From Brachypodius melanocephalos (lineage: Eukaryota > Chordata > Aves > Passeriformes > Pycnonotidae), in the NCBI GenBank assembly GCA_013398615.1, contig VZSR01003807.1, positions 67,130-131,129 on the forward strand: DNA of 64,000 bases. The letters are read 5' to 3'. Position numbers and translations under genes: made by a program. The notes under the pieces are model-generated. The model saw nothing but the letters and a program-made list of their open reading frames with translations, was not told the DNA's origin and did not search any database. Of the stretch, positions 1 through 14,500 are shown in pieces. The stretch's first letter is position 1; each line of letters starts with the position of its first letter.

Positions 1-51
1 GATCAGTTACTTCCAGAAACCTGTATTTTATCTGTGTGTATTCTCTTAAGG

Positions 52-90
52 TACAGCTGGGCTGACAAAGGAACAGCTGGGCAGACAAAG
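52..90 (+). repeat. Two-copy 20-bp direct repeat
   Basis: acagctgggctgacaaag is followed at once by acagctgggcagacaaag, with one substitution at a 20-bp period. This is a small tandem duplication in intron 1. Confidence 0.8.
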
Positions 91-429
91 TGTCACCTGG
101 CCTTCTTGGAAAGAATTGACATTTTTCCTCTTATCTCAGTATTGACTGGAAGATTTTAATTAAGCTATACATGTTGCTTGCAGCTGTGAGTCAGATATAG
201 GTGAATTTTCCCACTCTCGTGTAATGGTGAAGAAGTTGTTTCCTACTTTCTACCTACCTGATTGGAGAAAGATAGTAATAATTTGGTTTACTGAATGCAC
301 TCTTTGGGTAAAACAGTAGCTCCCCTCCTTGCTCTGATAGTAAGCAGTATGCTATTTACTGAAACTGACCACAGTATACTAAGTCAATAAAATAATATAA
401 ATTGTTTTTATAAATCTTTGTATGGGTTA

Positions 430-450
430 TTTTTTTTTTTTTTTTTTTTT
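430..450 (+). repeat. Poly(T) run, 21 T
   Basis: An uninterrupted T run in intron 1. No adjacent SINE or LINE body was recognised. Confidence 0.95.
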
Positions 451-2842
451 GTATTTAATGTAAGAATCACAGTATGAGTAGTAGTAAGAGAAATTTCTCA
501 TGCACTTCCTTGGGGATGTGACTTTGACTCAGATACGCTTTAACTGAAATAATTCTATCCCCAAATCTTTCCATGCTCAGAATTTTTTTTTAGGTACTCA
601 AAAAAGTGGCTGTAGCAGGTCACATAGCCTGTATAAAGAAAAGAAACTATGCCCAAACCCATAAAACTACCAACTAACTTTTGATTTCACATGTAAGCTA
701 GTTCTGAATAGGTAGATAAAAATGCAGGTATACACATAAGCAGACTGATGTATCAAAGTTCCCCATGTAACCAAAAACACCAGGACAGTTCTCCCCTCTT
801 GTTGAAAGGATTGAGTTTACTCCTAGAGAACAAACAAAAACATCTGGCTGCGACAGGTGTTGCGGTGTGGATTTCTCTGAGGCATCGGAGATAATTTATG
901 GATGTTTGGAAACAATTACAGCTTTTGTAGTTTTATTTTGATGAATAGTATCACTGTTGATGTGGAGACTCAAGAAGCCATATTTCTGTTCACCCTCTTT
1001 GTGCTTTGTGCTTGGATGTCAGTAAGAGGTATAGCACTCCTTGTTTTTAACTAACATACATAGTTTTGTTATATGAGATCATTCAGGTGGGCCTGAGAAA
1101 ATTAGTTCATATCCTTGTAAGAGCTGGCTGTTTTTCTGGCTGGGATGAGGCTAGGGATCTGCTCTGAAGGTTGCTGTTGTACCCCAGAGCCTTGTTCCTT
1201 TTGCTACCTGAGCAAAATCTAGGGAAATGGTGAAAGCAACTGAATGGGAGAAAGTAGGCAGAATGTTTTTTCATTGGGAAAAGATGAAATGCTGATTAGC
1301 TGGGAGAATGATGCATTGAGAAAAAGGCTGCCAGCTAGTTACAGTAAGTACTAACATCCAGCACAGATGCTTCAGTTTTGCATTTTTGTTCTTCATTAGT
1401 GCCTGCTGAAAAAGAGGATTTGAAGCTGTCTGACTACACTACTTTGAAAACTTAAATTACTGTGTTGTTGTAGCTCACAGTGAAAGGGGAAATGAAGGCT
1501 TATTTTGCATATTCCCAATATTTCTGAATTGTCAACTTGGTTGCCAGCATATACCACCCCTGAGAGAAAACATCTGTGGCTGAAGTCAGTAGACCTTTAA
1601 CTTAATTTGAAAGCACTTTCTCAAATGTGGAATTACTGGACTAGACTCTAGGAAAAAAACCTTTTTCCCACAGCTAACTGCATAGTCGACATATTTTGGT
1701 TTGGACACTGATTCTCAAGTGTGGGAAGATGATTTAATTTTATTACTAGGTTAATTACTGCTTATACAACCAGTTTCAGTATATATATTTAAAAAAGATG
1801 AGCACTTCGAAATTCAGAAAAAAAAGGCTATTAGGGAAATAAGTATTGAGCATGTACATATTCCTAGATGGGCCACTCCTGTTCTCATTCATACTAAGGG
1901 TATGTAAATTAATTTGATCAATAAGATTCAGCTTTTAAAAATAAAGTTACTTTGTGCTTTGAATTTTTCTAGCTTCAGCTTCAAGTTATTGGATCTTTCC
2001 CTTTGCTGGAAGTTACAAAAGATCATTTGAATGAGAAAGGTGTTTTGCTTGTTTATTACTTTCTATCAAGTTTGCTTGCATTTCAAATGTTTCCATAATA
2101 GGCAAGTTCTGCTTTTTAATGTGCAAGCATTCAATAATTTGTCCTATGGAAGGAAGTGAGATTGCTGCTGTAAATGACATTAAAAGAGTTCAATGTCTTC
2201 CACAAATATTCGAGCAAGGAAACAGCTGAGGTTGATGGATAACCTTCACAGAAGCAGAGTTCTAACTGTAAGCAAAAACTGGGCTCGGAACCATGACAAT
2301 TTTTGCGTGCTGTAAATTGTTGAGTTCTGTCACAGGTGTCTCTACAGCTTAACTTTGGAATAACCTATTAACTTCTAATGATCATGTATTTGATGTAGCA
2401 AATTAATGATCACATCTGAATTATGGACAATGGAATTTATAATTTCAGTGGAACATCAAGGTGGCAAGTAACTTGCCTGTTAACATGTTTATTTTCCATG
2501 TTTCTTTTTTGTTCTAGACCAAAAAGTACTTACTGTTTGTGTTCCACAACTAATTTACCAGTTACCACAAAGCCTTTAAAATCCAAAGTAGGTGCCGATG
2601 TCTTTGGTGTGATATATTAGTTAAAATTACAGCAAATTTTGTGTTGCTACAATTTATATAGACAGGGGCCTGAGTCAAAATCTTGGATCTAAAACACACC
2701 GAGTTTGAAGAGGATTTGGATTCAGATCTAAACTCTGTGGTTTGGGTTTTTCTTTAATCACATGGTGTTACAAACATCTATTTCATGTTTCTAAACTGTC
2801 CCAGCTGTGTAGAGTATTTCCTTGAGCACATTGGACTTATTT

Positions 2843-2905
2843 TCACACAGATGTAAATCAGAAGTAACTTTGCTAAAGTCAGTGCAACTGGTGCCAGTGG
2901 ATGAT
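2843..2905 (+). repeat. Ancient reptile-type repeat fragment (CR1/L3-like)
   Basis: The stretch cacagatgtaaatcagaagt, followed by aactttgctaaagtcagtgc and aactggtgcc, resembles a motif common in reptile LINE tails in which gtaaatcaggagtaactcc is followed by an aagtcaatgg segment and a gtgtaa segment. A related fragment lies at 58878-58972. The family name is not certain. Confidence 0.45.
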
Positions 2906-4573
2906 GCCTAAGTAAAGGTCTTTGCTGTCCCTATGATGTCTGTCTGTGCTAATAATACAGAAATTACATGCATTCATTGCATCCATTTTGGGAAGAAACT
3001 GTCTGCAAGTCTTTGTGTGTACAAGAACGAGATGTAGGTGTGTTAGAAAACACAGAATATACAAGAATTGGAATGGCTGCTCTGTACAATGGCCCCTTGA
3101 CACTTTCCTTAAGGTAGTGCTCAATGCCATTGCTGCATCCTCACTGGTTCCCCCCAGGCTCTGCTACAACTAGTGCATTCTCTTCACATGTTTTGTAGCT
3201 ATGTCCTGTTGCACCCTGTCAGTTCACTGGATTTCCCATTGTGCTGTTTGCCTCTCACCTTTAAGGCTATCACTCATCAGCTCTTAGGAACCAACATTAT
3301 ACAGTATTTGAGGTAAAGAGATTATAAGACCTGGATCGAGTGTTGATTTCCACTCCAGTTTTCTCTATTGAATTACATAAAGGTTTCAACTGAAGTTGAG
3401 CTATAAAGAAACCCAAGCCTTTCTTTAGGTTGGACAGAGCTTGTAAAAGTTCTGTGTTTTTGTGTCTGTCATTCCCCATCCCTCTATCTTCATTATTCTT
3501 GCATGCATATCCAGTTTCGGATTAAACTGTGGCTGTTCTTGTGGTATTTCTTGTCCTGGACAGAAACAGGAACTCTGGGAAGCATTGCTGTAAAACCCTC
3601 TTGTTGAGTGTTCCTGTGTAGTTTTTTTCAGGCTTGCTCAATCTAATCTTTGTTTTTAGATCCTTACTGGATGAAAATACATTACCATTCCTTTACCTGT
3701 AGCTTTATTTGGATGCAATTGCTATTCTGTTTCATCAAAGGAGGGGACTTGACTTATCTGTACTAGTGAAAGTGATCTGACTTGCACCATATTATGCCAG
3801 CAATGAGAAACTGCCTTACAGGTTTGGATTTTCCAAAGATGAGATGTGATCTCTCCACAGCTGCAATTCCCCTGGAGGAAGATTGTCAGACTTCTCATTG
3901 GGGGTTGTTCATTCTTGCCTCTTCCAGCCAAGAACAATATAAACCAGGGTCAGTCAAGGGTAAGATCCATGCAGTTACCAGTTCAGTAATGCTTAGCATG
4001 AAAATATAATCCGCTAAGGGAGCACGAGAGGAAACAGCGAGTCCCACAAAATGTCATGTTGCATATTCTATCAGATAGAAGAAGCTGGTACTTCAGGTGG
4101 CTCTGGGCAAGTAATAGAGTGCAAGCAGATAATTAGGTCTACAAGCTTTTCTTAAACGAAGTACTAGGTCTTGGCTAAGGAACATAAAAATCCTGATACT
4201 TTCTTTTAAGGTGCCATTCAAGTTTGTAACTTTGAGGCAGTAAAGGATGAGCAATCATAAACTGCTTCCTCTTGAGCAAAGCAGTATTTCAAAGATTGCA
4301 AGCAGTGTGAATGCTGGAAGGAACAATGGAGATTTTCTTTCTGTGTACAAAAATACATGACTAGGTAAACTGTTTTGAGACTACAGGCAAATATTGTAAG
4401 ATACCATTTGTTCTTTTAGTATCTTGAGCAGCTTAAGCAGGTAACATAGAAAAAGCAAGTCTGTTTCAACACTAGGTTTTTGTTATTCAGAATACATTTC
4501 ATGGTATTGATCAGCAGTGGATTGGCACAACAATATGAGAAAGATATAAAGAAAGCAAGTGTCAGAAAGCATC

Positions 4574-5012
4574 TAAAGGACTACAAAGATGTTGAAGGGT
4601 CTGGAGGGAAGACTCAGAAGGAACAGCTTAGTCACTTGGTTTAAGCCTCAGAGGAGTCTGAGGGGAGACCTCATTGCAGTTACAATTTCCTCCTGAGGGG
4701 AAGAGGAGGGGCAGACACTGATTTCTTCTCTGCTGACCAGTGACAGGACCCAAGGGAATGGTCTGAAGTGGTGCCGGGGGAGATTTAGGCTGGATATTAG
4801 AAAGGTTTTCACCCAGGGGCTGCTTGGGCACTGGAGCAGGCTCCCCAGGGAAGTAGTCATAAAATCAACTCTGAGAGTTCAAAAAGTGTTTGAACAGCAC
4901 TCTTAGGCACAGGATGTGACTCTCGAAGTGGTCCTGTGCAGGGCCAGGAGTTAGACTCCATGATCTTTGTGCATCTCCTCCAACTCAGGAAATTCTAGAA
5001 TGCTATGATATT
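4574..5012 (+). mobile_element. CR1 LINE, 3' fragment
   Basis: About 440 bases match the 3' region of avian CR1 elements in order: a ggactacaaagatg start, gaggggagacctcattgcag, ggctggatattagaaagg, ggcactggagcaggctcccc, an atgtgactctcg segment, actccatgatctttg and a decayed attctag-aatgctatgat tail. The orientation is the same as SMOC2. The copy is 5'-truncated, as most CR1 copies are, and its mismatches indicate an old insertion. Two overlapping minus-strand open frames inside it are chance frames. Confidence 0.9.
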
Positions 5013-7404
5013 CAAACTGATAACCTGCTTATGCTGTGCAAGAATACAACTTTATATAAAAAGTATTCAGCTTGCATATTACATGTAAACAAAACAATAG
5101 AACTGAGGAAAACTCAAAGATAAACGTCACCCTGCATGGTGACTGGGAAAACTTGTACATCCCCAAAACTTTAAAGATAGACACCTTTATAGTTAGGTAA
5201 TGGTGTGTGTTCTCTCACATTGACAGCTAAGGCTTAGTTAAGGCTTAAAGGTTTAAATTAGACTCTTCATTGCACAGAATCAAATTTCTCCCAGATTTAA
5301 CACTTGCTTTCTCTCCACTGGAATTTTATATATGCTTAACAGTAGATTGATAACTTTTGGACTCCATCTCCTTTCTATTGTCTGCACCAGGTCACCTGCT
5401 CTTTTATCTGGAATTCAAGATTAAGCTTAAAAACTGATATTTGTCTGTAGTATTTCTGCAGGAATTATTAAATATAGTCTTAAAATTCACTGGTTGAATT
5501 TATTAATACAATTTTTTCTCTATTTTTAAATAGTTTTGTGTCACGTCCAGTGCTTGTTTTTGTGTTTTCTGGATGTAAGATTCCTGTAGCCAAAGAACAA
5601 GGTCTTAGTTGGGTTCCTATGTAATGTCAGCTGTGCTGAAAGATACTGGCATGTCTCTTGATTGGCATAATTTTTGGACTTAGAAATGGGAAAAAGAAAG
5701 AAGAATGTTTAGTAATGGGCAGCAACAATTTATGAAGCTGTGTATGCAACACATCTACCATATCAAAAAATACTGGTTTTGTCTATTGTTTATTTACATG
5801 TTCTTGCACATGAAAACATGATACTATGTTTCACCTCTATCTGGACAAGAGTATTATGCTTTCGAGCTAGGGAGAATGGAGTTATATGGTAAGTGGAGTG
5901 TGCTATGGCCCTTTTTATTTGCCTTTTCTAAAGGTTGCAACTGGAGTACTGTGGCAAGAAGCGGAGCTTTGACTGGACTGACTCAAGTAACAAGAGTGAG
6001 CTGTTCTTTATCATATTAATTACAGTTGACTCATGTCACTTCACCTCCCAAAACCAATGATGGTTGGTTGAGATTATATCCAAACCAGTCATAAGTTACC
6101 AGTGAATCAGTAGGAGAGTATTTTGGGCTGGTATACAAAAACATGTCCTGCTCCATATTTAGTTAGCTTGGATCCTCTTGTGGTTCAACAATATTTTACA
6201 GAAACAAAACATTTTCAGCTTCAGGCAAAGTTCAGTTTCCTTAATAAAACTCTTAGTGCAAGGAGGGAAAGAGTTTAGCCGATTTGCAGTTTCATTCCTC
6301 TAAGAGCAGCTAGCAGGCATGCATCTTACCTACTCCATGTTCAAGACTTCCTACTGTCATTTATTTTGATTACCTGGAAGCTGTTGTGATATTAAAAGCA
6401 TGGTGTGCAGCAGATAAATTAAGATATCAGCTTCTTGTCATGCTAATCCTCTCTGCTTTTCCAACTGTGAGAAGGAAAGATTGAGGTGTTTGAGTACAGA
6501 AACCATGTTGAGAAACATACTCTTCTTGGTCAAAGTGTTTCCTATTTTTCTCAGATCAGTTTGTGATTTGGTTGAAATATTGCTGTGAAGAAGCACTGAG
6601 ATATAGCTTTTAAACAAATCAGTGGTAAGAAAAACTGTTTAGAAAGACCTTGAAAAATATGCTTCTGCCTTAACAGTGTCTGTTAGCTATAGAAACATTA
6701 AGCTGTTCTGTTTTGATGGATATATTAACAATGCTGTCATTGTTTCTCTATGTCTGGCAGCTACATAAAGAAGTATCTGAAAACTGAGGTGCTCCTAAAA
6801 GCTAAAACCCACATAACTAAATAAAACACTATGCTAAGCTGACGTATAAAATACAAGTAATTAATGCTTAGCCATAAATAAGCCTCAGAGAACTAAAGCA
6901 AAAGTCAAGTCTGTGGCCATGTATAGAGCCTTATCTTGTGGCTTTGGCACTTATTTAATGTTTTGCTCTTACTGTATTTTTCATTCATGGTTTATGAAAT
7001 GCTTTACAAAGACAAGTGATGATAGGCGGATTTTTGTTGGGGGAGGTCTAAAGAAGCACTGAGATAAAATGTGTGTGATTTAGTTTGTTCATTGTGGGTA
7101 GAAAGTACAAATATTGCCTTGATTTTGAGGGAGATATGATTATTTTAAGGAGGAAAATTGCAGTTACGTATCTCTTACAAACTAAATTATTGTTGGTCTC
7201 CTCTACTCTTTTAGGCTCAGAAGTTGAGAACTCTGTGAGACCTTAAATTCAGGACTTCCCCTGAAAGAACTAAAAAACCTGATCAGTACCACACTGTTCA
7301 AAACTTGAGCAAACTAATGGTGTGCAGAGTCCAAACAGATCAGCTTGTGTTTTTTTCCTGGGAGCATCATCCTAGATTGTGTATAAAAATGACATTCAGT
7401 ATTG

Positions 7405-7467
7405 GGTTTGGTTTTTTGTTGGTTTTTTTTGTTTTGTTTTGTTTTGGTTTTGTTTTTGTTTTTTTAA
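7405..7467 (+). repeat. (G)TTTT-rich simple repeat
   Basis: About 60 bases made only of G and T, with many gttttg and ggtttt units. It is a low-complexity tract of a kind common in bird introns. Confidence 0.9.
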
Positions 7468-7683
7468 TATTGAAACAAAAGTCATAAAATAGTTTACAAA
7501 ATATTCTCAAATGTTTTTAACAGGAAAATCCCTGTGCCAGTTTTGAAGGACTCGTACTGTTTGTCTTGCCATGTCCTTGGTTTGCTAATGAACCAGGCTT
7601 ATTTCAGCCATGACTAAATGTTATGTAGGAAAGACCATTTGGAAGGATGACACATGTGGTTAAAAAACAGGAAGGAGTTTCTG

Positions 7684-7792
7684 GAGTCCTGTATTTAATT
7701 CCTAACATTGCCACAGACTTCCTCTTTGACTTTGAACCAGTCACCACATCTCTGTGACTAAATTAACTGTCTGTAAACTGATGCTAGCAGAA
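7684..7792 (+). mobile_element. Probable MIR-type SINE relic
   Basis: The order of short matches follows the MIR core: an attgccacagacttcct segment, ctttgactttgaaccagtca, ccacatctctgtgac and a ctgtctgtaaactgatg piece comparable to the catctgtaaaatggg end of MIR. The match is imperfect and judged by eye, so a RepeatMasker run is needed to settle it. Confidence 0.5.
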
Positions 7793-10455
7793 ATTTTCTC
7801 CTTTAATGGCAAGTTGTGGGGAGTATGTATATTTGGGTATCAACAGCAGCTGCAGAGGACTTAGATTTTTAGCCTTCTAAAACATGAATCCAAGAGAATT
7901 ATTTAAAGGTGTAGCCATTTTCTGTGGGTTGTTTCCATAATGGAAAAATGCCACAAAGTGTTTGGAGTTGTTTGCATCGGCAATCTGCGGTACTTTGGCA
8001 CCTCTTCATATCTGACAGATTCACAGCAGAACATACTTTTCTACCTGTGAACCTGGCTCCAAGACAGTGATAATGGCAGATGTGTCAGTCTGTCCTGTGG
8101 CAGATGTATCTGTCAGCTGATGATGCTGCTCTGAGTAAGCTGTGGGTAGAGCTGTGGTGTAGATTGCAGGGGTGACAGACCTCAGGGAACTTTAATTAAA
8201 AGAGAGCCCTGGCCCTCAGGTGCTGCAGGAGGTGGCTGGGGATACAAGCTTAGTGTGTGGCATCCAACAGGTCGGGTGACAGACTGTGCAGCTGACAGAA
8301 GGATAACTTAGGTATCAAAGGCAATCTGTTCTAGGTGATAGGGGACAAATTTTATGCCCCTAGACATACATCTTAAAGAGAAGAAGGCCTCTCTGGTAAT
8401 AAATATGGGCACACTGAATTCACATAAAACATTTGCTGTCCTGTTTTTTGAACAATTAAACAGTGATTTACATTTGCCGAGGTGCCTGAAAAGTACTCAT
8501 GTTCATCTAGTCCAAGCCATATTCATGGCTGAATGTATTTACACTTCTTTTGTCATTTTTATCCAGATTACTTTAAATGTGGCTTTAAATGTGCTCTCCA
8601 CAGAGGGCATCAGTAACCTGTGGTGGGCAGCTTGTAATTCTCCTTAGGTGGTTGGCCAAGCTCTCCCTACAGAGAATGGTGGCAAATGAACAATTGTCCT
8701 TAGTCCAGTCACCTGATGTTCCTTTTCCTCAGGCAACAACAGAAAGGGAGGTAAGAATGCCTCAGCATCTGCTGTGGAATATGCTCTTTTTTCCCCTCTG
8801 TGAAGCAGATGACAGGAAAAGATGATGTTTTTTAAAAATGGCATCACTCTTTCTTTTCTTCCTCCCATGTCAGTGAGGTATGGTCAGAACTATAGTCAAA
8901 CTGACTGCTGGCTTTTCAGGCTATTACATGCAGCAGAGAAACACAGCTGTGGCTGAGTTTAGTACTCACAAGTACTAAAAGACAAAATAAGATTTGTGAA
9001 AGCCAGATTCCACACTCCAAGGAAGGCAAAACTTGTAACATTGGGAGGAAGAGGATGTGGAATTGGGTCTGCCTGTTAGAAGGGGATGGGCTCTCTTAAA
9101 TATTCTTCCAAGTGCTGTAATCTGTGCAAAACCATATCAGAGAGTCATTTTCCACAATGAAATAGGAAAATATTTCATAGGTGCCACCTCTGCCTGTATT
9201 TTGTTGGTCAATTCCACTGCATATAAAAAATATCTGTAACATGGGGTAATTATAGGCTTCCAACAAAAATAATCTGAGAGGAAAAGATTCTCTGATTTTT
9301 CAAGTATGACTAGAAACCACAAATATAAAATATTGCATCAGAAACTTTAGACTGCAGAAATCTTTGTTCTTGAGCTGTAAAAAGATGATGTTTATATAAG
9401 CTCTTGGTAGGACCTGGAACTTGCTGGGCCTTAATTCTTTCACTTTGTCGGGTGAGAGAAAATGTGATTAAAATGAAATACCTGTTCATTAGAGGTCTGG
9501 AGTTATCTGTTGTATTTTCAAAGTACTTACAAGCATTTTCTTATCACAGATACAGTGTCTAGACTTCCTCAAGTGTGCAAGAATTGATTCTGATTGCATA
9601 CCATTAAAAAAACTACAAAACGCTACGAAATCTTTGACATGGGTGATTTTTAATAAAAAGGGATCTCAGTGAATTGTTATAGTCTTTCTGTGTGTGTTCT
9701 CAGGTTCACTATGTTTGAAACTAGCATTTTTATTTTTACTTCTGAAGTGCAATAGTCTCTTCTATTGATTCCTCATCCACAATACATTATGTGTGACTGT
9801 CATTACAGCCTTTTTGGGGATTTTTTTTGGTACTGCACCAACTGCTGAGAGGTCTTTACTCACTGAACTCGAATGGAAGCTCTTCAAATTCTCCTCCATT
9901 TGTTTGTCATCTGTAAGAATTCCTTTTGCTATCAAGAGATCTCACACAATTGAGTCTGTGGTGGAAAGGGAGTAATGGGTTGTGCTGCTGGTATGGCAAT
10001 TTAACATCCCTAGGATTACTGGGTGATCTTTCAGGACAGATTTTAAAGCTACTGGGCAACTGGTGTGTAGAAGGCAAAGAACTGCAAGGAAAAGTTCTGA
10101 CAACGAAAGCAGAGGCCACTTAAAATATGAAACAGAACTTGGAAAAATTCTTTTATGTCTGGTTTGGGTCGTGGTTTGTTGATCCCTTTTATCCACTGCT
10201 AGATGCACACAAAATTTTGTCTTTCACATTTAAGGGTCTTTCTTTTGAAAAAGTCCTCATAATAATTAGAAATAAATGGCTTCCTAATGACTTTTTTCCT
10301 TGGGAAACAATGGTTTAAATTAAAGGAAAAATGTTTTTGTCCAACATACAAACAAACATACAAGAGTTCCATAAAACCCCAAACTTGAGAGGAAATAGAA
10401 CTGCCAGTGGTTTGAGAAAACTGCTTACAGGTTCTTGTGTCCCTGTGGAAAGCGG

Positions 10456-10515
10456 TGGGGTTTTTTGGTTTTGTTTTTTTTGTTTGTTTGGGTTTTTCTT
10501 TTTTTTTTTTTTTTT
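10456..10515 (+). repeat. (G)TTTT-rich simple repeat ending in poly(T)
   Basis: G/T-only units (ggttttttggttttg) pass into a run of about 18 T. It is similar in composition to the tract at 7405. Confidence 0.9.
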
Positions 10516-13500
10516 ATTAGACCGGCTTGTTAAACCCTTGTATGTTCTAAATGTGTGCTATTAAACCCTTTGCTTTTAGCATGATTCCTCTTTTTAAAGA
10601 TGACAGTATTTAAACCTAGCAACATGTTATTTTAAGATCAACAGTTTAGCAAGAGCAAAATCTGCCTCCCAGACTCAGCTGCCTGCCTTCTTTCCCAAAT
10701 ACTTTGTTCTGAAGGAGCTGATGGCAGTGATAAATGTAAGAGAGTTAGAGCTCTGCAGTTATTGTCAGCAAGTTAGCTTTATGGCTTGGGGATTAGACCT
10801 TTGATGTCTTATCGAGTTTCTGCCCTGCGTGAATCAGTTGCTTACTTGATTTAAATTATAAAAAGAAATGCTCTGTTGTGATATTGTCTCATACTGTGTC
10901 TTGGTCATTTGAGATGCCTCTGTGTTCTTTAGTTCCCTAGGAAGAGAAGGCAACCAGCCATATGGAGAGTGGCCAGTTGCCTGCTGATCGTGATAGGCAC
11001 TAAATAGAGTTGCATAGAAATTCAGATGTAGAAAAGCCCTGTTTAGCTGAGCCTTTCTGTCCCCCACAAAGGGAGGTTGTTCCCTACAAGTCTACAAAGC
11101 AACATCCAGCACCGTTTCACTTTAGCTTTTGAGGGCGTCCCTCTATTCCTTTAATAAACGATTTCCTTTTCACAGACGTAAGTGCTTCTTATGAAGTTTT
11201 CTTTTTTGACATCCCTCAGTGTAATTGCAGCTGGACTGCTGCTTCAGCATGTGGTGGGGGGAGAGCAAAGGTGAGCTGAAAAGGAAGTCCCCCTTTCATG
11301 ACTCCAGGAATAGTGATTACTTTACACTGGAGACGACCATCTAGAAGCTCGTTTTCAGGCTTTTGTGTGTCCTGTGTGCTGGAGATTTCTGGCATTCGTG
11401 ACAGAATTTTAACCTAATGCTTCTTATTCTGAGTAATAGGTCATTGCCTTTAGTTTTACTGTTTTAAAACTACCTCAGACACTTTAAAGGGTGTGTACTG
11501 ATACTCCTTAATCCTAAAATAAACCTCTCAAATATAGAAATGTTGATCTGATCTAGATTTTATTTGCGTTTTAAAATAGCTTTTCAATATTTTGGAGGCC
11601 AAAGTATTTTTCAAACAAGCGCCCTTTAAACAACACTAAGAAGTAAAACTTGTCTATTTTCCCAAGTTGTTGCTGAGGTTATGAAAGACACCAGCCAAAC
11701 AGATTAACTGTGTCTCAGGAAACTGGCTAACAGGATGGTTGTGCTAGCCCACTTGTATTCTGAAAGCTGGGTCAGTACTTATGAAAAGCTTAAGTAAACT
11801 AGAGGATAATTCAATACATAGACAATGCATCCCACTGTTTCCCTGTTTATTTTCTCCCTGTGTGACTTCTGGCAACTGAGAAGAAACACTGTAAATGACA
11901 GTGACCCGCCAAAGAAAAGATTATGAATAACAATACCACAAGAATGAAGGGCATGAAGTTACCACTGACTTGGGACAAATGCAGAGCAGTGGACACATGA
12001 CACAGCCAGCAACTAGTGGATTGTAGTAGATGCAGAACAGAATGTCTTCAGATTAGAAACCCTTTCAGTTTGAGTTTCAACTTGACTTTGTGCTAGTTCA
12101 TCCTGTCTTTGATAACCAAAGGTCTTTATATCAGCAGGTTTTTGACACTGTTGAACCAATACTTTGCTGGCAATACTCTGAAACCAAGAGAAGTGATGCC
12201 ACTGGGCACTGACAAAATAAAAAGGCTGGACTCTCTCTAACTTCCAGTTGTAAATACATAGAGATGGTACCAGCTTGTATTCAGCACTGTACAAGTGTGT
12301 AATGAATTCTGTCCCAATCTAGCGTTCAATTTTCAGGCAATGCATACCAGAAGTTTCAATACTGTTTAACTTTTTGGGTGTTGCAAAATGAAAAAAAATC
12401 CAGCTGTTTATGTTAAAGTGAAGTTAAAAATAACTATAATAAAAATCACCAGAAGATTTGTCTTACCCCTGAAAAGTCAGGTAACCTGTTTTTTGGAAGA
12501 AAAGAAAAGGTTGCTGATCATTTGCCCTTGCTGAGGTGCACTTTTATTGCTTCTAAATATCTATAGTATTAAATGTGTTGGCTATTTTCTTCCAAAGTGA
12601 ATACACTAGGATCAGTTTGCAAAAATAAGTGGCTTCTTGAAATATGAAGGAGTCCTCGTCTTGGAAATGAATGGATGTAGTCAGATAAAGTGTGTTTTAG
12701 GCTCACTTACAGTATTTATCATGTCTTGAAAATTAAGACCATTATTTTATTTTTCGTTGTATGGGGTGAGTGCCAAAACATTTTTCATACATGGTTTCTG
12801 ATGCTCAGATTTTGCAGCTTCTGGTGTGAGTAATTTGAAGTGGATGCTTTGTGCTTAAAAAGACTGTACTATAGAAGCATTCAAATGGATCAGGGAAAGG
12901 TCTGTCTGAAAGTGTGATTCACTAGGGCTGAGTGCTCCTCAATAGGAGCCCAAGCCTGCTCCTCCAGTTGGTGTCTGTATATTTACATTAGTAGGGATGG
13001 AACCAGATCCTAGAATTAAGCTACTGAAGAGGACAGCCCTTCAAGAGGTGTGGTTTCACTACCTTCAAGTTTCTTTTTAAGACAAAGGGAGCTAAAAAGA
13101 GTAGATTTGGACTCCTTGTTCTTGTAGCTTTTAAAGGGGTTCATGTGTCCATCCTTCCTTGAAAGCAAGAAAGAATTTATGTCACAGTGTGCTTCAGTTT
13201 TAGCCTAGTCCTTCCTAGTTTACATGGTTGCACGACTGAGATGTTTTGCCTTTTTTAGTAATTTGTGAAGCAGAAGTAAAAAGAAATGATGGATGTGCTG
13301 ACATTCTCCCCCCCATCCCTACATCAATACAGCAAAGCAGAGGTCACTTTAAAAAAACACCTGTTAAAGCAATAAACATTTAAAAAATAACACACCAAAG
13401 CAAAACATATCAATCAAAGCACAACCCTGTTTAGTAATTTTCTGTGCTGGTTCTAACAAGGGGAGACTGTAGTTTTGGCAGTGAGGCTCCAAAGGCTCTA

Positions 13501-13591
13501 CTGCACTCCAGGCACTGAGGGAGTAAAGCACAACAGTGTTCTAATTGATAGGTAGGTAACTTGGAGCTGACTTTGAGTACTAATCCTGGGT

Positions 13592-13666
13592 GATTAAAAA
13601 AAGAAAATAAAACAACAAACACCACCACAACACAAAAAACCAAAACCCAACAAACCCAAACCCCAA
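13592..13666 (+). repeat. A/C-rich simple repeat
   Basis: About 75 bases almost free of G and T, with caaac and caaaaccc units. It is the reverse-complement counterpart of the G/T tracts at 7405 and 10456. Confidence 0.85.
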
Positions 13667-14500
13667 CTTCCCACTCAGTGAAATTGCATACTCTAGCTGT
13701 TTATTTCAACCATCCTGGCTATATTTTATAGGGAAAGAGGCTACACATAAGTTACAGATGAAAAGTTTCATGAAATATGATGAAGCAAAGGTAGGGGTGG
13801 TGGGGGGTGTCTGTGTGCAAAGGTTTAACACTGTCCTTTTCAATAAAACAGTGTCTCTGCCTTCTGAGTGCCCCTGCAAATGTACAACCTACGGGAGAGC
13901 TTTGATAAAGTCATTTTTGAAACCTAGAGCCCACCACTGTTTCAGTTGTCTGAAAACAGACAACTTTGTTTATTCCCCTTTGTTTTCTTTGACATTATGG
14001 GATAGGTTATTCTCATAGGACTTCAAACAGTTGCAGGAGAGCAAGTTTATCAGACTCTCCAGCTCATAAGGGAGAAAGGATTTTTTAGGACATGATCTAT
14101 CTTTTCCAAGGCAGGTGAATCTTGTCCTAAAGCTGCCAATTTCTAGTTTTTGTAGTCTACACAATTAGTTTCATACTATGACGACATGATCATGGCTTGC
14201 TGCCCTGCAGAGTGCTGCACTCTTGTGGCTGGGTCAGTAATTTTTTGTGTAAACAGAGATAATGAACTCTAAAGAACGAATGTTTGTTTTTTCTCAAGTT
14301 TGAGATAACTTCATTGAAATCTACTCACTTGTCTGGTAAGGGAATATGATGGGATGATTCTGATGCACACCAAGAACCCTTAGCACTGAGAAGAGACAGA
14401 AATGTTTTGATGAGATTCTTTATAAGTGCAACAAATGGCCTTGCCCACTGTAATAGGAAGGACAGGCATGTTCTGGGTTATCAGAATGATATCTGATTAG

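Noticed and set aside
4628..4860. Two overlapping minus-strand frames
   Set aside because: They lie wholly in the CR1 LINE fragment, antisense to it, and are chance frames.
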